64,000 nucleotides of DNA from Roseomonas sp. OT10. Its GTDB lineage: Bacteria > Pseudomonadota > Alphaproteobacteria > Acetobacterales > Acetobacteraceae. The notes beneath the pieces are model-generated. The model worked only from the letters and a program-made list of their open reading frames with translations, did no database searches and had not been told where the DNA came from. Positions 1 through 8,814 of this stretch are shown piece after piece (the stretch's first letter is position 1; every line of letters starts with the position of its first letter). The DNA is taken from contig NZ_CP087719.1 of assembly GCF_020991085.1 (NCBI RefSeq), forward strand, positions 2,128,001 through 2,192,000. The letters run 5' to 3'. A program made the position numbers and the translations under genes.

Positions 1-437
1 TCGCGGCCAACGACTGGGCCTTCGACCGCCGCTCGCCTGGCGAGATGGCCGCCGAGGCGCCGGGGAAGTGGTGCGACTACGGCCTGCACTTCGCCTGGTC
101 GGCGGAGATCAGCGCCATGCACTTCACCTGCGCCTTCGACATGAAGGTCCCGGCGGAGGCCCGTCCCAAGCTGTTCGAGCTGCTGGCCCTCGCCAATGAG
201 AGGCTGTGGATCGGCCATTTCGGGCTGGAGGGGGAGGACGGGATGCCCGTCTTCCGCCACGCGGTGCTGCTGCGCGGCGCCCCCGGCGCCTCGGCCGAAA
301 GCCTCGAGGACATGGTGGATATCGCCATCACCGAGTGCGAGCGCTTCTTCCCGGCCTTCCAGTTCGTCCTCTGGGGCGGACGCTCGGCCGAGGAGGCGCT
401 GCAGGCGGCGATGCTCGACTGCGCCGGCGAGGCATGA
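1..437 (+). CDS. YbjN domain-containing protein, 5' end outside window
   Basis: The reading frame is open from the first bases of the window, so the N terminus is missing. The visible part reads AANDWAFDRR and continues through WCDYGLHFAW and HFTCAFDM to a TGA at 435-437. This matches the YbjN family (a type III secretion chaperone-like fold), which is common in alphaproteobacteria as a protein of about 160-170 residues just upstream of proC. About 145 residues are visible, so only some 20 are lost. The ATG at 45 lies inside the conserved region and is not the real start. The biochemical role of the family is not established. The gene sits 13 bp before proC and probably shares its transcript. 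Confidence 0.8.
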   Translation, partial: AANDWAFDRRSPGEMAAEAPGKWCDYGLHFAWSAEISAMHFTCAFDMKVPAEARPKLFELLALANERLWIGHFGLEGEDGMPVFRHAVLLRGAPGASAESLEDMVDIAITECERFFPAFQFVLWGGRSAEEALQAAMLDCAGEA

Positions 438-450
438 TCCCCTCCGGGGG

Positions 451-1275
451 ATGAGCACGCCCGACTCCCCCCCCGCCCCCCTCCCCGCCGTCCTGTTGGT
501 CGGCTGCGGCAAGATGGGCGGGGCCATGCTCTCCGGCTGGCTGGCCCGCGGCGTGTCGCAGGCCATCGCCGTGGACCCCTACACGCCGGTGGACGCCTAC
601 CCCGGCGCCCAGCTGCTCCGCAGCCTGGACCAGGTGCCGGCCGACTTCGCGCCGCAGGCGGTGGTGCTGGCGATCAAGCCGCAGGAGGCGCCGAACGCCC
701 TGCCCGCCCTGGCGCGCTTCGCGCGGGACGGCGCGCTCTTCGTCTCCATCATGGCGGGCCGCACGGTGGCGGGCATGACCTCGCTCCTGGGCGGGGAAGC
801 CGCGGTGGTACGCGCCATGCCCAATACCCCGGCCGCGATCGGCCAGGGCTTCACCGCCGCGCATGCCGGATCCCGCGTGGCTCCCGCGCAGCGGACGCTG
901 GCGGATTCGCTCCTCGCCGCGGTGGGCGAGGTGGCGTGGGTTGAGGAGGAGGGCATGCTGGACGCCGTCACCGCCGTCTCGGGCGGCGGCCCGGCCTATG
1001 TCTTCCTCCTGGCGGAGCTGCTGGAGGCGGCCGCGCGGGAGCAGGGCCTGCCGCCGGAGCTGGCCCGGCGCATGGCCCGCGCCACCGTCTCCGGCTCCGG
1101 GGCGCTGCTCGCCGCCAGCACCGAGGATGCCGCGGTGCTGCGGAAGAACGTCACCAGTCCGAAGGGCACCACGGAGCGGGCGCTGGCCGTGCTGATGGCC
1201 GAGACCGCCTGGCCGCGGCTGATCCCGCAGGCCATCGCCGCCGCCGCCGCGCGCTCGCGCGAGCTGGCGAGCTGA
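451..1275 (+). CDS. proC: pyrroline-5-carboxylate reductase
   Basis: This enzyme reduces 1-pyrroline-5-carboxylate to L-proline with NAD(P)H in the cytoplasm. The 274-residue product opens with a Rossmann dinucleotide-binding motif (VGCGKMGGAMLSGW, about residues 17-30). It carries the MPNTPAAIGQG segment, the VSGGGPAYVFLLAE segment, and the C-terminal TSPKGTTERAL substrate-binding signature. The length is normal for ProC. A longer frame exists back to position 196 but would overlap the YbjN gene by 240 bp; the ATG at 451 follows a G-rich stretch and fits the family N terminus. Confidence 0.95.
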   Translation: MSTPDSPPAPLPAVLLVGCGKMGGAMLSGWLARGVSQAIAVDPYTPVDAYPGAQLLRSLDQVPADFAPQAVVLAIKPQEAPNALPALARFARDGALFVSIMAGRTVAGMTSLLGGEAAVVRAMPNTPAAIGQGFTAAHAGSRVAPAQRTLADSLLAAVGEVAWVEEEGMLDAVTAVSGGGPAYVFLLAELLEAAAREQGLPPELARRMARATVSGSGALLAASTEDAAVLRKNVTSPKGTTERALAVLMAETAWPRLIPQAIAAAAARSRELAS

Positions 1276-1317
1276 GGGGGGCTGGCGAAAGCCGCAGGGG
1301 GCGCCAACCTCTCCGTC

Positions 1318-2046
1318 ATGCAGAATGATCCCGCAATCGATCCGGACGCCCTGAACGCCTTCTGGCGGGTGGTGGCCGAGCATGGCTGGCATGGGGTGAG
1401 CTTCCGCCGCGTCGCCCAGGGCAGCGGCCGCACCCTCGAGGCCCTGCGCGCCCGCTACGCTTCGCCGATGGGCCTGCTGCGCGAGCATACGCGCGCCGTG
1501 GACCGCCAGGTGCTGGCCGGGACGCTGGACGGCCAGGGCGGCTCCGTCCGCGACCGGCTCTTCGACCTGCTGATGCGCCGCTTCGACGCGCTGCAGCCGA
1601 ATCGGGCCGGCATCCTGCGGCTTCGGTCCGACATGCGACGGGACCCGCTGCTCGCCCTGGCGCTCTGGCCGCAGCTCCTCGCCTCGATGGCCTGGATGCT
1701 GGAGGGGGCGGAGGTCGACACCGCCGGCCCCAAGGGCCTGCTCCGGGTGAAGGGGCTGGCCGCCGTCTGGCTGGCCGCCGCGCAGGCCTGGGCGAAGGAT
1801 GAAAGCCCCGATCTGGGGCAGACCATGGCGGCGCTCGACAAGGCGCTGGATCGAGCCGAGGGCTTCGCCCGGCGGCTGCGCCTGGATGATGGCGACCTCG
1901 AGGGCGGCACCGGCCGCGACTCGCCCGACACGGCGTCGACGGAGGCCGCGGCTGGCTCCCCGTCCCCTGGTCCCGCCCCCTTCCCGCACGGTTCCCCGGC
2001 CCCGCCGGCGGACCCGCCCGAGGCGACCGATCCCGCACTCGGCTGA
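1318..2046 (+). CDS. TetR-like (COQ9-like) transcriptional regulator
   Basis: The 242-residue product has an N-terminal helix-turn-helix arrangement (GWHGVSFRRVAQGSGRTLEAL, about residues 22-42). A helical all-alpha core follows that resembles TetR regulators, including the COQ9-like group seen in alphaproteobacteria. The last 40 residues or so are rich in proline, serine and acidic residues and look disordered. It lies 65 bp upstream of the phasin gene, so a link with polyhydroxyalkanoate or membrane-lipid metabolism is possible but inferred only from position. The TetR-like fold is fairly sure; the ligand and target are unknown. Confidence 0.7.
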   Translation: MQNDPAIDPDALNAFWRVVAEHGWHGVSFRRVAQGSGRTLEALRARYASPMGLLREHTRAVDRQVLAGTLDGQGGSVRDRLFDLLMRRFDALQPNRAGILRLRSDMRRDPLLALALWPQLLASMAWMLEGAEVDTAGPKGLLRVKGLAAVWLAAAQAWAKDESPDLGQTMAALDKALDRAEGFARRLRLDDGDLEGGTGRDSPDTASTEAAAGSPSPGPAPFPHGSPAPPADPPEATDPALG

Positions 2047-2111
2047 CCGCGCCCAGGGCGTGGCCAGGGAGACAAGGATCGCCACGACGACGACCCCACG
2101 GAGCATCCGCC

Positions 2112-2537
2112 ATGTCCGACCGCCCCCCCTCGGATTTCGACCCCGCCCGCTTCTTCGCGGAGATGCGCCTGCCCGGCCTGCCGGACATGGAGGCGCTGGC
2201 CGCGGCGCAGCGGCGCAACCTCGAGGCGCTCTCCGCGGCGAACCGGGTGGCGCTGGAGGGAGCCCAGGCCGTCGCGAAGCGGCACGCCGAGATCCTGCAG
2301 CAATCCATGTCCGAGATGACGGACGCGATGCGCTCCGTCGCCGGGGAGGCCGACCCGCAGGGCAAGGCGGCGAAGCAGGCGGAGGTGCTGAAGGCGACCT
2401 ACGAGCGCGCCGTCAGCAACATGAAGGAGCTGGCCGACCTCATCCAGCGGTCGAACACCGAGGCCCTGTCACTGCTGAACCGCCGCTTCACGGAGGCGAT
2501 GGACGAGGTCCGCAGCCTGGTCGCGAAGAAGGGCTGA
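2112..2537 (+). CDS. phasin family protein
   Basis: Phasins coat polyhydroxyalkanoate granules. The 141-residue product is almost wholly helical and amphipathic, with few aromatic residues. It has the phasin-type segments LPDMEALAAAQRRNLEALSAAN (about residues 23-44), a coiled-coil-like middle, and a C-terminal stretch NTEALSLLNRRFTEAMDEVRSL. Length and composition fit the PHA-granule phasins of alphaproteobacteria. No PHA synthase is present in the window, so storage polymer metabolism is inferred from the family alone. It may share a transcript with the TetR-like gene before it. Confidence 0.8.
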   Translation: MSDRPPSDFDPARFFAEMRLPGLPDMEALAAAQRRNLEALSAANRVALEGAQAVAKRHAEILQQSMSEMTDAMRSVAGEADPQGKAAKQAEVLKATYERAVSNMKELADLIQRSNTEALSLLNRRFTEAMDEVRSLVAKKG

Positions 2538-2612
2538 GCGGGACATCCGCCCCCGGGGCATGGGCCTTGGCCCATGCCCGTCGCGCCGGCGGCCGCGCGA
2601 ATCGGCTGCCGG

Positions 2613-2813
2613 TCAGCTCCCGTCCCGCTCCGGCCCGGCGTCATCGAGCCTGGCGCCATCCAGCATGGCGTGGCGGCGCGCCTCGGCCATCCGGTCCTGC
2701 TCCTTCTCCGCCCGCGTGCGTCCGTGCTTCGCGCGGTTCGCGGCGGCCTGTTCCGCCGCCGCCTGGCGGTCCTGGCGCTTTCGGTGCAGTCGAAGGTTGA
2801 CGATCTCCGCCAT
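2613..2813 (-). CDS. DUF4169 family small protein
   Basis: The 66-residue product begins MAEIVNLRLHRKRQDRQ and continues with AANRAKHGRTRAEK and a C-terminal LDGARLDD. This is the pattern of the short, highly charged DUF4169 family found in alphaproteobacteria. The protein is basic, probably helical and cytoplasmic; no function is known for the family. A much longer frame upstream on this strand reads through the dienelactone hydrolase gene and is spurious, so the ATG at 2811-2813 is the correct start. The gene is convergent with the phasin gene. Confidence 0.8.
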   Translation of the reverse strand: MAEIVNLRLHRKRQDRQAAAEQAAANRAKHGRTRAEKEQDRMAEARRHAMLDGARLDDAGPERDGS

Positions 2814-2921
2814 GGCGCGACCATAGTCTGAATCGCCGCCGGTCCCAACGCTTGCGCGACGGACCGGCCGGCGGACGGCCCCCGCCCGCCGGTACCGACC
2901 AGGGCGCGACACGGAGACATC

Positions 2922-3587
2922 ATGACGATCGAGCTGACCGCCGACGATGGCCACCGCCTGTCCGCCTATCGGGCAGGACCGGAGGACGCGACGCGCGGCC
3001 TGGTGCTGATCCAGGAGATCTTCGGCGTGAACGGCCATATCCGCCGCCTCTGCGACCATTTCGGCGCGCTGGGCTGGGCGGTGGTCGCCCCTGCCCTGTT
3101 CGACCGGGCGGAGCGGAACGTGGAGCTGGGCTACGGCCCCGACGACCGTGCCAGGGGCATGGCGCTGCGGGCCCGGGTACCGGATGCCGGCGCCCTGGCG
3201 GATGTCGAGGCAGCGGCCGCCGCGCTGCCCGCCGGGGCGCGCAAGGCGATCATCGGCTATTGCTGGGGCGGCACCGTCGCCTGGTGGGGGGCGACCCGCA
3301 CCGGCCTGTTCCAGGCCGCGGTGGGCTACTACGGCGGCGGCATCGCCGCGGCACGCGAGGAGGTGCCACGCTGCCCCGTGCAGCTGCATTTCGGCGAGAA
3401 GGACGGCGGCATCCCCCTTTCCGACGTGGAGGCGATCCGGGCCGCGCGGCCCGAGGTGGAGGTCCTGGTCTATGCCGGGGCAGGGCACGGCTTCGCCTGC
3501 GAGGAGCGCGACTCCTACAGCCCGCCCAACGCCACGGTGGCGCAGGCCCGGACCGAGGCCTTCCTCGACTCGCACGTCGCCCGATGA
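2922..3587 (+). CDS. dienelactone hydrolase family protein
   Basis: An alpha/beta hydrolase of 221 residues, normal for the family. The expected catalytic triad is visible: Cys114 in GYCWGG, Asp161 in GEKDGGIP and His189 in GAGHGF. It also has the family segment LVLIQEIFGVNGHIR. True dienelactone hydrolases open dienelactone to maleylacetate in chloroaromatic breakdown, but most chromosomal members act on unknown esters or lactones, and no aromatic catabolic genes are nearby. The start follows GGAG with a 5-base spacer. Its stop overlaps the start of the next small gene (ATGA), suggesting coupled translation. Confidence 0.88.
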   Translation: MTIELTADDGHRLSAYRAGPEDATRGLVLIQEIFGVNGHIRRLCDHFGALGWAVVAPALFDRAERNVELGYGPDDRARGMALRARVPDAGALADVEAAAAALPAGARKAIIGYCWGGTVAWWGATRTGLFQAAVGYYGGGIAAAREEVPRCPVQLHFGEKDGGIPLSDVEAIRAARPEVEVLVYAGAGHGFACEERDSYSPPNATVAQARTEAFLDSHVAR

Positions 3588-3748
3588 TCGGGCGCCTCAC
3601 CCTCTTCGCGGTGCTGGTCGGGCTGCTGGCCTGGATTCCGACCGCGGCCACGCAGGGCTTCGAGACGCGGCCGGTGGTGGTGACCGCGCTGCTCGGGATC
3701 GCGGCGCTGATGACCTTCTGGCGCCATCATCCCACCGACGACGGCTGA
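3584..3748 (+). CDS. small two-helix membrane protein
   Basis: A 54-residue open frame begins with ATG inside the ATGA overlap at the end of the dienelactone hydrolase gene. It encodes two hydrophobic segments, about residues 5-20 and 30-45, joined by a short polar loop and ending in a charged tail, so it is probably an inner-membrane protein. I do not recognise a family. The overlap and the membrane-protein pattern support a real gene, but it is short and the function is unknown. Confidence 0.55.
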   Translation: MIGRLTLFAVLVGLLAWIPTAATQGFETRPVVVTALLGIAALMTFWRHHPTDDG

Positions 3749-3793
3749 GGATGGTGCGGGGGGCTGACCCTCCCGCCCCTCCCCCGCCGCGGG

Positions 3794-4681
3794 TCAGCCG
3801 GACGCGAGGACCCGCCCGGCCACGGCGTCCAGCTTCGCCATCAGGGCGGAGTCGCGCTTCTCCGGCGGCGTGACGAGCGCGTATTCCAGCGCCCGGTCGC
3901 AGCCCGCCGGGCAGGGTCCGCGCGGTGCGCCGAGCATCGGGACGACGGCCCGCACCAGGGCGCGGGCGCGGCTGGCGTTCTCGTACATGACCTTCACCAC
4001 CGCCTCGACCGAGACGGCATCGTGGTCCGGGTGCCAGCAGTCGAAATCGGTGACCATGGCGATGGTGGCGTAGCAGAGCTCCGCCTCGCGGGCGAGCTTG
4101 GCCTCCGGCATGTTCGTCATGCCGATCACGTCGCAGCCCCAGGCGCGGTACAGCTCGCTCTCCGCCTTGGTGGAGAATTGCGGGCCTTCCATGACTAGGT
4201 AGGTGCCGCCGCGCTTGTACCTCAGCCCGATCTGCCGCGCGGCCTCCTCCGCCGCGTCGCCCAGGCGCGGGCAGACGGGGTGGGCGACGGAGACGTGGGC
4301 GACGCAGCCCGTCTCGAAGAAGGACTTCTTCCGGGCGAAGGTGCGGTCGATGAACTGGTCGACGATGACGAAGGTGCCGGGCGGCAGGTCGCCGTTCAGG
4401 CTGCCCACGGCGGAGAGGGAGAGGATCTCCGTGACGCCGGCGCGCTTCAGCACGTCGATGTTGGCGCGGTAGTTCAGCTCGCTCGGCGGCACGCGGTGGC
4501 CGCGGCCGTGGCGCGGCAGGAAGACGCAGCGCACGCCGTCCAGCCGGCCGAAGAGCAGCTCGTCCGAGGGCTCGCCCCAGGGGCTCTCCACCCGGCGCCA
4601 CTCGCGCTCCTCCAGCCCCTCCACGTCATAGAGGCCGGAGCCGCCGATCAGGCCGATGACGGGTTCGATCAGGTCGGACAT
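3794..4681 (-). CDS. mtnP: S-methyl-5'-thioadenosine phosphorylase
   Basis: This enzyme splits methylthioadenosine with phosphate to adenine and 5-methylthioribose-1-phosphate, the first step of methionine salvage after polyamine synthesis. The 295-residue product has the phosphorylase pattern: IGGSGLYD near the N terminus, FLPRHGRGHRVPPSELNYRANI, LSAVGSLNGDLPPG, and MEGPQFSTKAES with GCDVIGMTNMPEA in the nucleoside site. Length and motifs fit MtnP better than purine nucleoside phosphorylase. It lies downstream of petABC on the same strand but is separated by a candidate terminator. Confidence 0.93.
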   Translation of the reverse strand: MSDLIEPVIGLIGGSGLYDVEGLEEREWRRVESPWGEPSDELLFGRLDGVRCVFLPRHGRGHRVPPSELNYRANIDVLKRAGVTEILSLSAVGSLNGDLPPGTFVIVDQFIDRTFARKKSFFETGCVAHVSVAHPVCPRLGDAAEEAARQIGLRYKRGGTYLVMEGPQFSTKAESELYRAWGCDVIGMTNMPEAKLAREAELCYATIAMVTDFDCWHPDHDAVSVEAVVKVMYENASRARALVRAVVPMLGAPRGPCPAGCDRALEYALVTPPEKRDSALMAKLDAVAGRVLASG

Positions 4682-4704
4682 GCGATGGACCTCCGCACAA
4701 GGAA

Positions 4705-4725
4705 ACGGCCGCCCGGGGCGGCCGT
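4705..4725 (-). terminator. candidate intrinsic terminator of petABC
   Basis: An 8-bp perfect inverted repeat (4705-4712 with 4718-4725) has a 5-base loop. On the minus strand the hairpin is followed by TTTCCTT. It lies about 100 bp after the petC stop and just before mtnP, the right place to end the petABC transcript. The stem could be lengthened with a smaller loop. The T-run is interrupted, so termination strength is uncertain. Confidence 0.55.
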
Positions 4726-4828
4726 GAGGGAGAGATGGTCCGGACCCTCAGGCGGGTCCAGGGGGGCGCCCCCTGCCGTCCGGGAAGGTGGGGCCGGTGT
4801 GGCGGCTCCCCTCCCCGGCGGCAGGAGC

Positions 4829-5614
4829 TCAGTGCACGTCGGCCCAGATCTTCCGCTTCACCGCATAGACCAGGCCGCCCAGGATGGTGAGGAAGATTAC
4901 CATCCGCACGCCCATGGCACGGCGCTGCTCCAGCTCCGGCTCGGCGGCCCAGGCCAGGAAGGTGGCGACATCGCGGGCCATCTGGTCCGTGGTGGCGTTG
5001 GTGCCGTCCGCGAAGGTCTGCGACCCGTCGGAGAGCGGCGGCGCCATGCCGATCAGGTGGCCGGGGAAGTACTTGTTGTAGTACATGCCGTTCGGCACGG
5101 TGACGCCCGCCGGCGGCTCCTCGTAGCCCGTCAGCAGCGCATGGATGTAGTTCGCGCCGTCGTGCCGCGCCTTCACCATCACCGACAGGTCGGGCGGATA
5201 GGCGCCGCCATTGGCCGCCCGCGCCGCGTTCTCGTTCGCGAAGGGGCTGCGGAACCGGTCGGAGGGGCGGCCCGGGCGCTGGTTCACGATGCCCTCGTCA
5301 TTGGGGGCGTCGTTCACCTGCACCGAGGCGGCGATGGCCGCCACCTGCGCCTCGGACAGCCCGATGTCGCGCAGGTTGCGGTAGGAGAGCTGGTGCAGCG
5401 CGTGGCAATTGGCGCAGACCGCCGTGTAGATCTGCGCGCCGCGCTGCAGCGCCGCCCGGTCGAAGGTGCCGAACGGCCCCGCGAAGGAGAAGTGCGCGTC
5501 CGGGATATGGACCTCCGCCTCGGCCGCGCGCGGCGCCGCGGCGGGGGTGGCGGCGATCGCCAGGGCGGCCACCGCCCCCATCAGCCAGTTGCGAGCGGAC
5601 ATGCTGGGGCGCAT
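4829..5614 (-). CDS. petC: cytochrome c1 of the bc1 complex
   Basis: This is the electron-accepting haem subunit of ubiquinol-cytochrome c reductase, exposed to the periplasm. The 261-residue product has a signal peptide (about residues 1-31), the haem-binding CANCH motif at residues 67-71 and a likely axial methionine in GMAPPL. A C-terminal membrane anchor (MVIFLTILGGLVYAV) precedes a basic tail. The ATG overlaps the petB stop by one base (TGATG), so the two are translationally coupled. Because petB is not fused to petC, this is the separate-subunit form of the operon. Confidence 0.95.
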   Translation of the reverse strand: MRPSMSARNWLMGAVAALAIAATPAAAPRAAEAEVHIPDAHFSFAGPFGTFDRAALQRGAQIYTAVCANCHALHQLSYRNLRDIGLSEAQVAAIAASVQVNDAPNDEGIVNQRPGRPSDRFRSPFANENAARAANGGAYPPDLSVMVKARHDGANYIHALLTGYEEPPAGVTVPNGMYYNKYFPGHLIGMAPPLSDGSQTFADGTNATTDQMARDVATFLAWAAEPELEQRRAMGVRMVIFLTILGGLVYAVKRKIWADVH

Positions 5615-6891
5615 CACGCCTTCTCCATCGGCTTGGCCGCGGCCCCGGCCGGCAGGGGGCCGCCGCCCCGGTGCGCGACCGGCCGGCTGATGCTTTCCGG
5701 CAGCGGCAAGGGCCGCTCCAGCTTCGCGAGCGCGGGCAGGATCACCAGGAAGTACAGGAAGTAGTAGGCCGTCGCGATCCGGCTGGTCGTGACGTAGGGC
5801 TCCTCGGCCGGCTTGCCGCCGGTCCACATGAGCACGCCGAAGGCGATCACCCACAGGAAGAAGAACCACTTCGCCAGCGGGCGGAAGCGCATGGAGCGCA
5901 CCGGCGAGCTGTCCAGCCAGGGCAGGACGAACAGCACGGCGATGGCGCCGAACATCATCAGCACGCCGCCGAGCTTGTTCGGGACCGCGCGCAGGATCGC
6001 GTAGAAGGGCAGGAAGTACCATTCCGGCACGATGTGCGCGGGCGTCACCAGCGGGTTCGCCGGGATGTAGTTGTCCGGGTGGCCGAGGTAGTTGGGCGCG
6101 AAGAACACCAGCAGGGAGAAGACCAGCAGGTAGACGACGATGCCGACGCTGTCCTTCGCCGTGTAGTAGGGGTGGAAGGGCACCGTGTCCTGCGGCCCCT
6201 TGGGCTGGATGCCCAGCGGGTTGTTGGAGCCCGTGATGTGCAGCGCGGCGATGTGCAGGAACACGACGCCGGTGATCACGAAGGGCAGCAGGTAGTGCAG
6301 GGAGAAGAAGCGGTTCAGCGTGGGGTTGTCGACCGAGAAGCCGCCCCACAGCCAGGTCACGATGTGCTCGCCGACGATCGGGAAGGCCGAGAACAGGTTG
6401 GTGATGACCGTGGCGCCCCAGAAGGACATCTGGCCCCAGGGCAGCACGTAGCCCATGAAGGCGGTCGCCATCATCAGCAGGAAGATGACCACGCCCAGGA
6501 TCCACAGCAGCTCGCGCGGGGTCTTGTAGGAGCCGTAGTAGAGGCCGCGGTACATGTGGATGTAGACGACGATGAAGAACATCGACGCGCCGTTGGCATG
6601 GGCGTAGCGCAGCAGCCAGCCGTAGTTCACGTCGCGCATGATGCGCTCGACGCTGTCGAAGGCGTAGTTGACGTGCGGCGTGTAGTTCATCGCCAGGAAG
6701 ATGCCGGTGGCGATCATGATCACGAGGTTGATCATCGCCAGGGCGCCGAAGTTCCAGAAGTAGTTGAAGTTCTTCGGCGTCGGGAACGTCCCGTACTCCT
6801 TCTCCATCATGGAGAAGACCGGCAGGCGCTGGTCCACCCAGCGCAGCACGGGGTTCTTGATGTCGCTCTCGATCAGGCCCGGGGCGGCCAT
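5614..6891 (-). CDS. petB: cytochrome b of the bc1 complex
   Basis: This is the membrane core of ubiquinol-cytochrome c reductase and carries the two b haems and both quinone sites. The 425-residue product has the usual eight hydrophobic helices. Probable haem ligands are His98 and His112 in the second helix region and His199 and His213 in the fourth. The Qo-site PEWY motif is at residues 289-292. The C-terminal 30 residues after the last helix are polar and rich in proline and alanine. It is the second gene of petABC. Confidence 0.96.
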   Translation of the reverse strand: MAAPGLIESDIKNPVLRWVDQRLPVFSMMEKEYGTFPTPKNFNYFWNFGALAMINLVIMIATGIFLAMNYTPHVNYAFDSVERIMRDVNYGWLLRYAHANGASMFFIVVYIHMYRGLYYGSYKTPRELLWILGVVIFLLMMATAFMGYVLPWGQMSFWGATVITNLFSAFPIVGEHIVTWLWGGFSVDNPTLNRFFSLHYLLPFVITGVVFLHIAALHITGSNNPLGIQPKGPQDTVPFHPYYTAKDSVGIVVYLLVFSLLVFFAPNYLGHPDNYIPANPLVTPAHIVPEWYFLPFYAILRAVPNKLGGVLMMFGAIAVLFVLPWLDSSPVRSMRFRPLAKWFFFLWVIAFGVLMWTGGKPAEEPYVTTSRIATAYYFLYFLVILPALAKLERPLPLPESISRPVAHRGGGPLPAGAAAKPMEKA

Positions 6892-6960
6892 GGATTGCTC
6901 CTCACACTGGAAGGGGCGGATGCCGGGAGGGGCGCGTCGCCACCCCCCGGGCGGTCCCCG

Positions 6961-7599
6961 TTAGCCCACGCGGATCTTGGTATCGGCGGTGAAGGCGTAG
7001 GCCGGCACGGCCAGGTTCAGCGGTGCCGGGCCGCGGCGGATACGGCCGGAGGTGTCGTAGTGGCTGCCGTGGCAGGGGCAGAACCACCCGCCGTAGTCGC
7101 CGCGCGGATCGGTGGACTTCTGCCCCAGGGGCACGCAGCCCAGATGCGTGCAGACGCCGACCACGATCAGCCACTCGTCCTTGCCCGGCTTCACCCGGGA
7201 CTGGTCCGTCGCCGGGTCTCGCAGCTCGGAGACGTTCACGGCCTGGGCGGCGCGGATCTCCTCCGCCGTGCGGCGCCGGACGAAGACCGGCTTGCCGCGC
7301 CACATGACGGTCACCGCCTGCCCGACCGCGACGGGGGCGAGGTCCACGTCGGTGGAGGCCAGGGCCAGCACGTCGCGGGAGGGGTTCATCGAGTGCACGA
7401 AGGGCCAGGCGATCACGCCCGTCCCCACCGCCGCGAAGGAGATGGTCACGAGCTTCAGGAAGTCGCGCCGCCCGTCGCCCTCCGGATGCGCGGGCGGCAG
7501 CCCCTGACGCTCGCTCTGGGAGGTGGGAGAGCCCGTCAGGCCGGGGATCGATCCCCCGGCTCCGCCGGCAGCCCCCGCGGTCGCCAATTGGTCCGCCAT
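6961..7599 (-). CDS. petA: Rieske iron-sulfur protein of the bc1 complex
   Basis: This subunit carries the 2Fe-2S cluster that takes the first electron from ubiquinol. The 212-residue product has a 43-residue polar leader, a twin-arginine motif (RRDFLK, residues 44-49) and one membrane helix. The two cluster-binding boxes are CTHLGC (150-155) and CPCHGSHYD (174-182), giving Cys150, His152, Cys174 and His177 as ligands and Cys155-Cys176 as the probable disulfide. The leader before the RR motif is longer than usual. It heads the petABC operon, divergent from hemF. Confidence 0.95.
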   Translation of the reverse strand: MADQLATAGAAGGAGGSIPGLTGSPTSQSERQGLPPAHPEGDGRRDFLKLVTISFAAVGTGVIAWPFVHSMNPSRDVLALASTDVDLAPVAVGQAVTVMWRGKPVFVRRRTAEEIRAAQAVNVSELRDPATDQSRVKPGKDEWLIVVGVCTHLGCVPLGQKSTDPRGDYGGWFCPCHGSHYDTSGRIRRGPAPLNLAVPAYAFTADTKIRVG

Positions 7600-7770
7600 C
7601 TATTCCGTCGCCCCACTCACACCCGTTTGGTCGGCCCGACCACCGCTCCCCGGGTATCTGGGGGCCATGGCGGCCGCCAGCCGCATCCCGGTCCCGACAC
7701 GCCGGCAATCCTGGGCCGGCGGATCGGAGGACGGGCGCGGCAGCCGGGGCCATGACGGCCCGGCTATCGC

Positions 7771-7798
7771 GCCCGCTTCAGGCCCATATAAAGCGGGC
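7771..7798. promoter_or_regulatory. inverted repeat in the petA-hemF divergent promoter region
   Basis: A perfect 8-bp inverted repeat (GCCCGCTT at 7771-7778 and AAGCGGGC at 7791-7798) flanks an AT-rich centre containing CATATA. It is the most AT-rich patch in the 251-bp gap between two divergent genes. It ends 52 bp before hemF and starts 171 bp before petA. It could be an operator or a promoter element for hemF. The binding factor is unknown. Confidence 0.35.
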
Positions 7799-7850
7799 CT
7801 CCGACAGGTGGCAACGGCCGGCGGGCCACACTCGTGCCCGGTAGCAGGAG

Positions 7851-8756
7851 ATGCAAACCATTCTCAACAAAGAGGAAGTCCCACGGCCGGCGCATCCGCT
7901 GGCCCAGCCGGCGCAGGCGTGGTTCGAGGCGCTGCGCGACCGTCTCTGCGCCGCCTTCGAGGCGATCGAGGACGGGCTGGCCGCCGGGCCGCACCTCTCC
8001 CTGCCCCCCGGGCGCTTCGTCCGGACGCCCTGGAGCCGGGCGGAAGGGGGTGGCGGGGTCATGTCCGTCATGCGCGGCCGGGTCTTCGAGAAGGTGGGGG
8101 TGAACGTCTCCACCGTCTGGGGAGAGTTCTCCCCGGAGTTCCGCAAGCAGATCCCGGGCGCCGATTCGGACCCGCGGTTCCTCGCCACGGGCGTCTCGCT
8201 GGTCGCGCACCTGCGCAGCCCGCGCGTGCCGGCGGCCCACATGAACACCCGCTTCATCCTCACCAACCGCGGCTGGTTCGGCGGCGGCGGGGACCTGACG
8301 CCGATGTTTCCCGATTCGCCCGAGGCGGCGGAGGATGCCGCCGCCTTCCACGCCGCGCTCCGGGATGCCTGCGACCGGCATGATCCCGGCTACTACCCGC
8401 GCTTCAAGCAGTGGTGCGACGAGTACTTCTACCTGCCGCACCGCCAGGAGCCGCGGGGCCTCGGCGGCATCTTCTACGACTGGCTGGGGCGGGACGAGGC
8501 GACGGACCGGCTGGCGGAGCACTTCGCATTCACCCGGGACGTGGGCGAGGCCTTCCTCGCCGCCTATCCGGCCATCGTGCGGCGACGGATGCATGAGCCC
8601 TGGACGGAGGCGGAGCGGGAACAGCAACTGATCCGCCGCGGCCGCTATGTCGAGTTCAACCTGATCCACGACCGCGGCACCCTCTTCGGCCTCCGGACCG
8701 GCGGGAACACCGAGGCGATCCTCATGTCCCTCCCGCCCGAGGTCCGCTGGCCGTAG
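7851..8756 (+). CDS. hemF: oxygen-dependent coproporphyrinogen-III oxidase
   Basis: This enzyme oxidatively decarboxylates coproporphyrinogen III to protoporphyrinogen IX using O2. The 301-residue product has the family blocks [28 protein letters not shown], the long central [18 protein letters not shown] block (GIFYDWL follows) and [14 protein letters not shown]. Length is normal. An in-frame TAG at 7842-7844 fixes the start at the ATG at 7851, although the purine-rich AGGAG abuts this ATG with almost no spacer, which is unusual. It is divergent from petABC and close to hemA. Confidence 0.95.
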   Translation: MQTILNKEEVPRPAHPLAQPAQAWFEALRDRLCAAFEAIEDGLAAGPHLSLPPGRFVRTPWSRAEGGGGVMSVMRGRVFEKVGVNVSTVWGEFSPEFRKQIPGADSDPRFLATGVSLVAHLRSPRVPAAHMNTRFILTNRGWFGGGGDLTPMFPDSPEAAEDAAAFHAALRDACDRHDPGYYPRFKQWCDEYFYLPHRQEPRGLGGIFYDWLGRDEATDRLAEHFAFTRDVGEAFLAAYPAIVRRRMHEPWTEAEREQQLIRRGRYVEFNLIHDRGTLFGLRTGGNTEAILMSLPPEVRWP

Positions 8757-8768
8757 CCGCCCGGCCGC

Positions 8769-8799
8769 GCCCTGCCCGGCGCCTTACGCCGGACAGGGC
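8769..8799. terminator. hairpin between convergent hemF and small gene
   Basis: Two 12-base arms (8769-8780 and 8788-8799) pair with one mismatch around a 7-base loop, in the 58-bp gap between the convergent stops of hemF and the small gene at 8815. There is no T-run on either side. It may act as a bidirectional transcription end or protect the 3' ends. Confidence 0.45.
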
Positions 8800-8814
8800 C
8801 GGGGGCGCCGCGGC

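Noticed and set aside
5671-7755. 694-codon plus-strand frame across petB and petA
   Set aside because: Antisense to conserved bc1 genes; the product is a His/Asp/Val/Arg-rich shadow.
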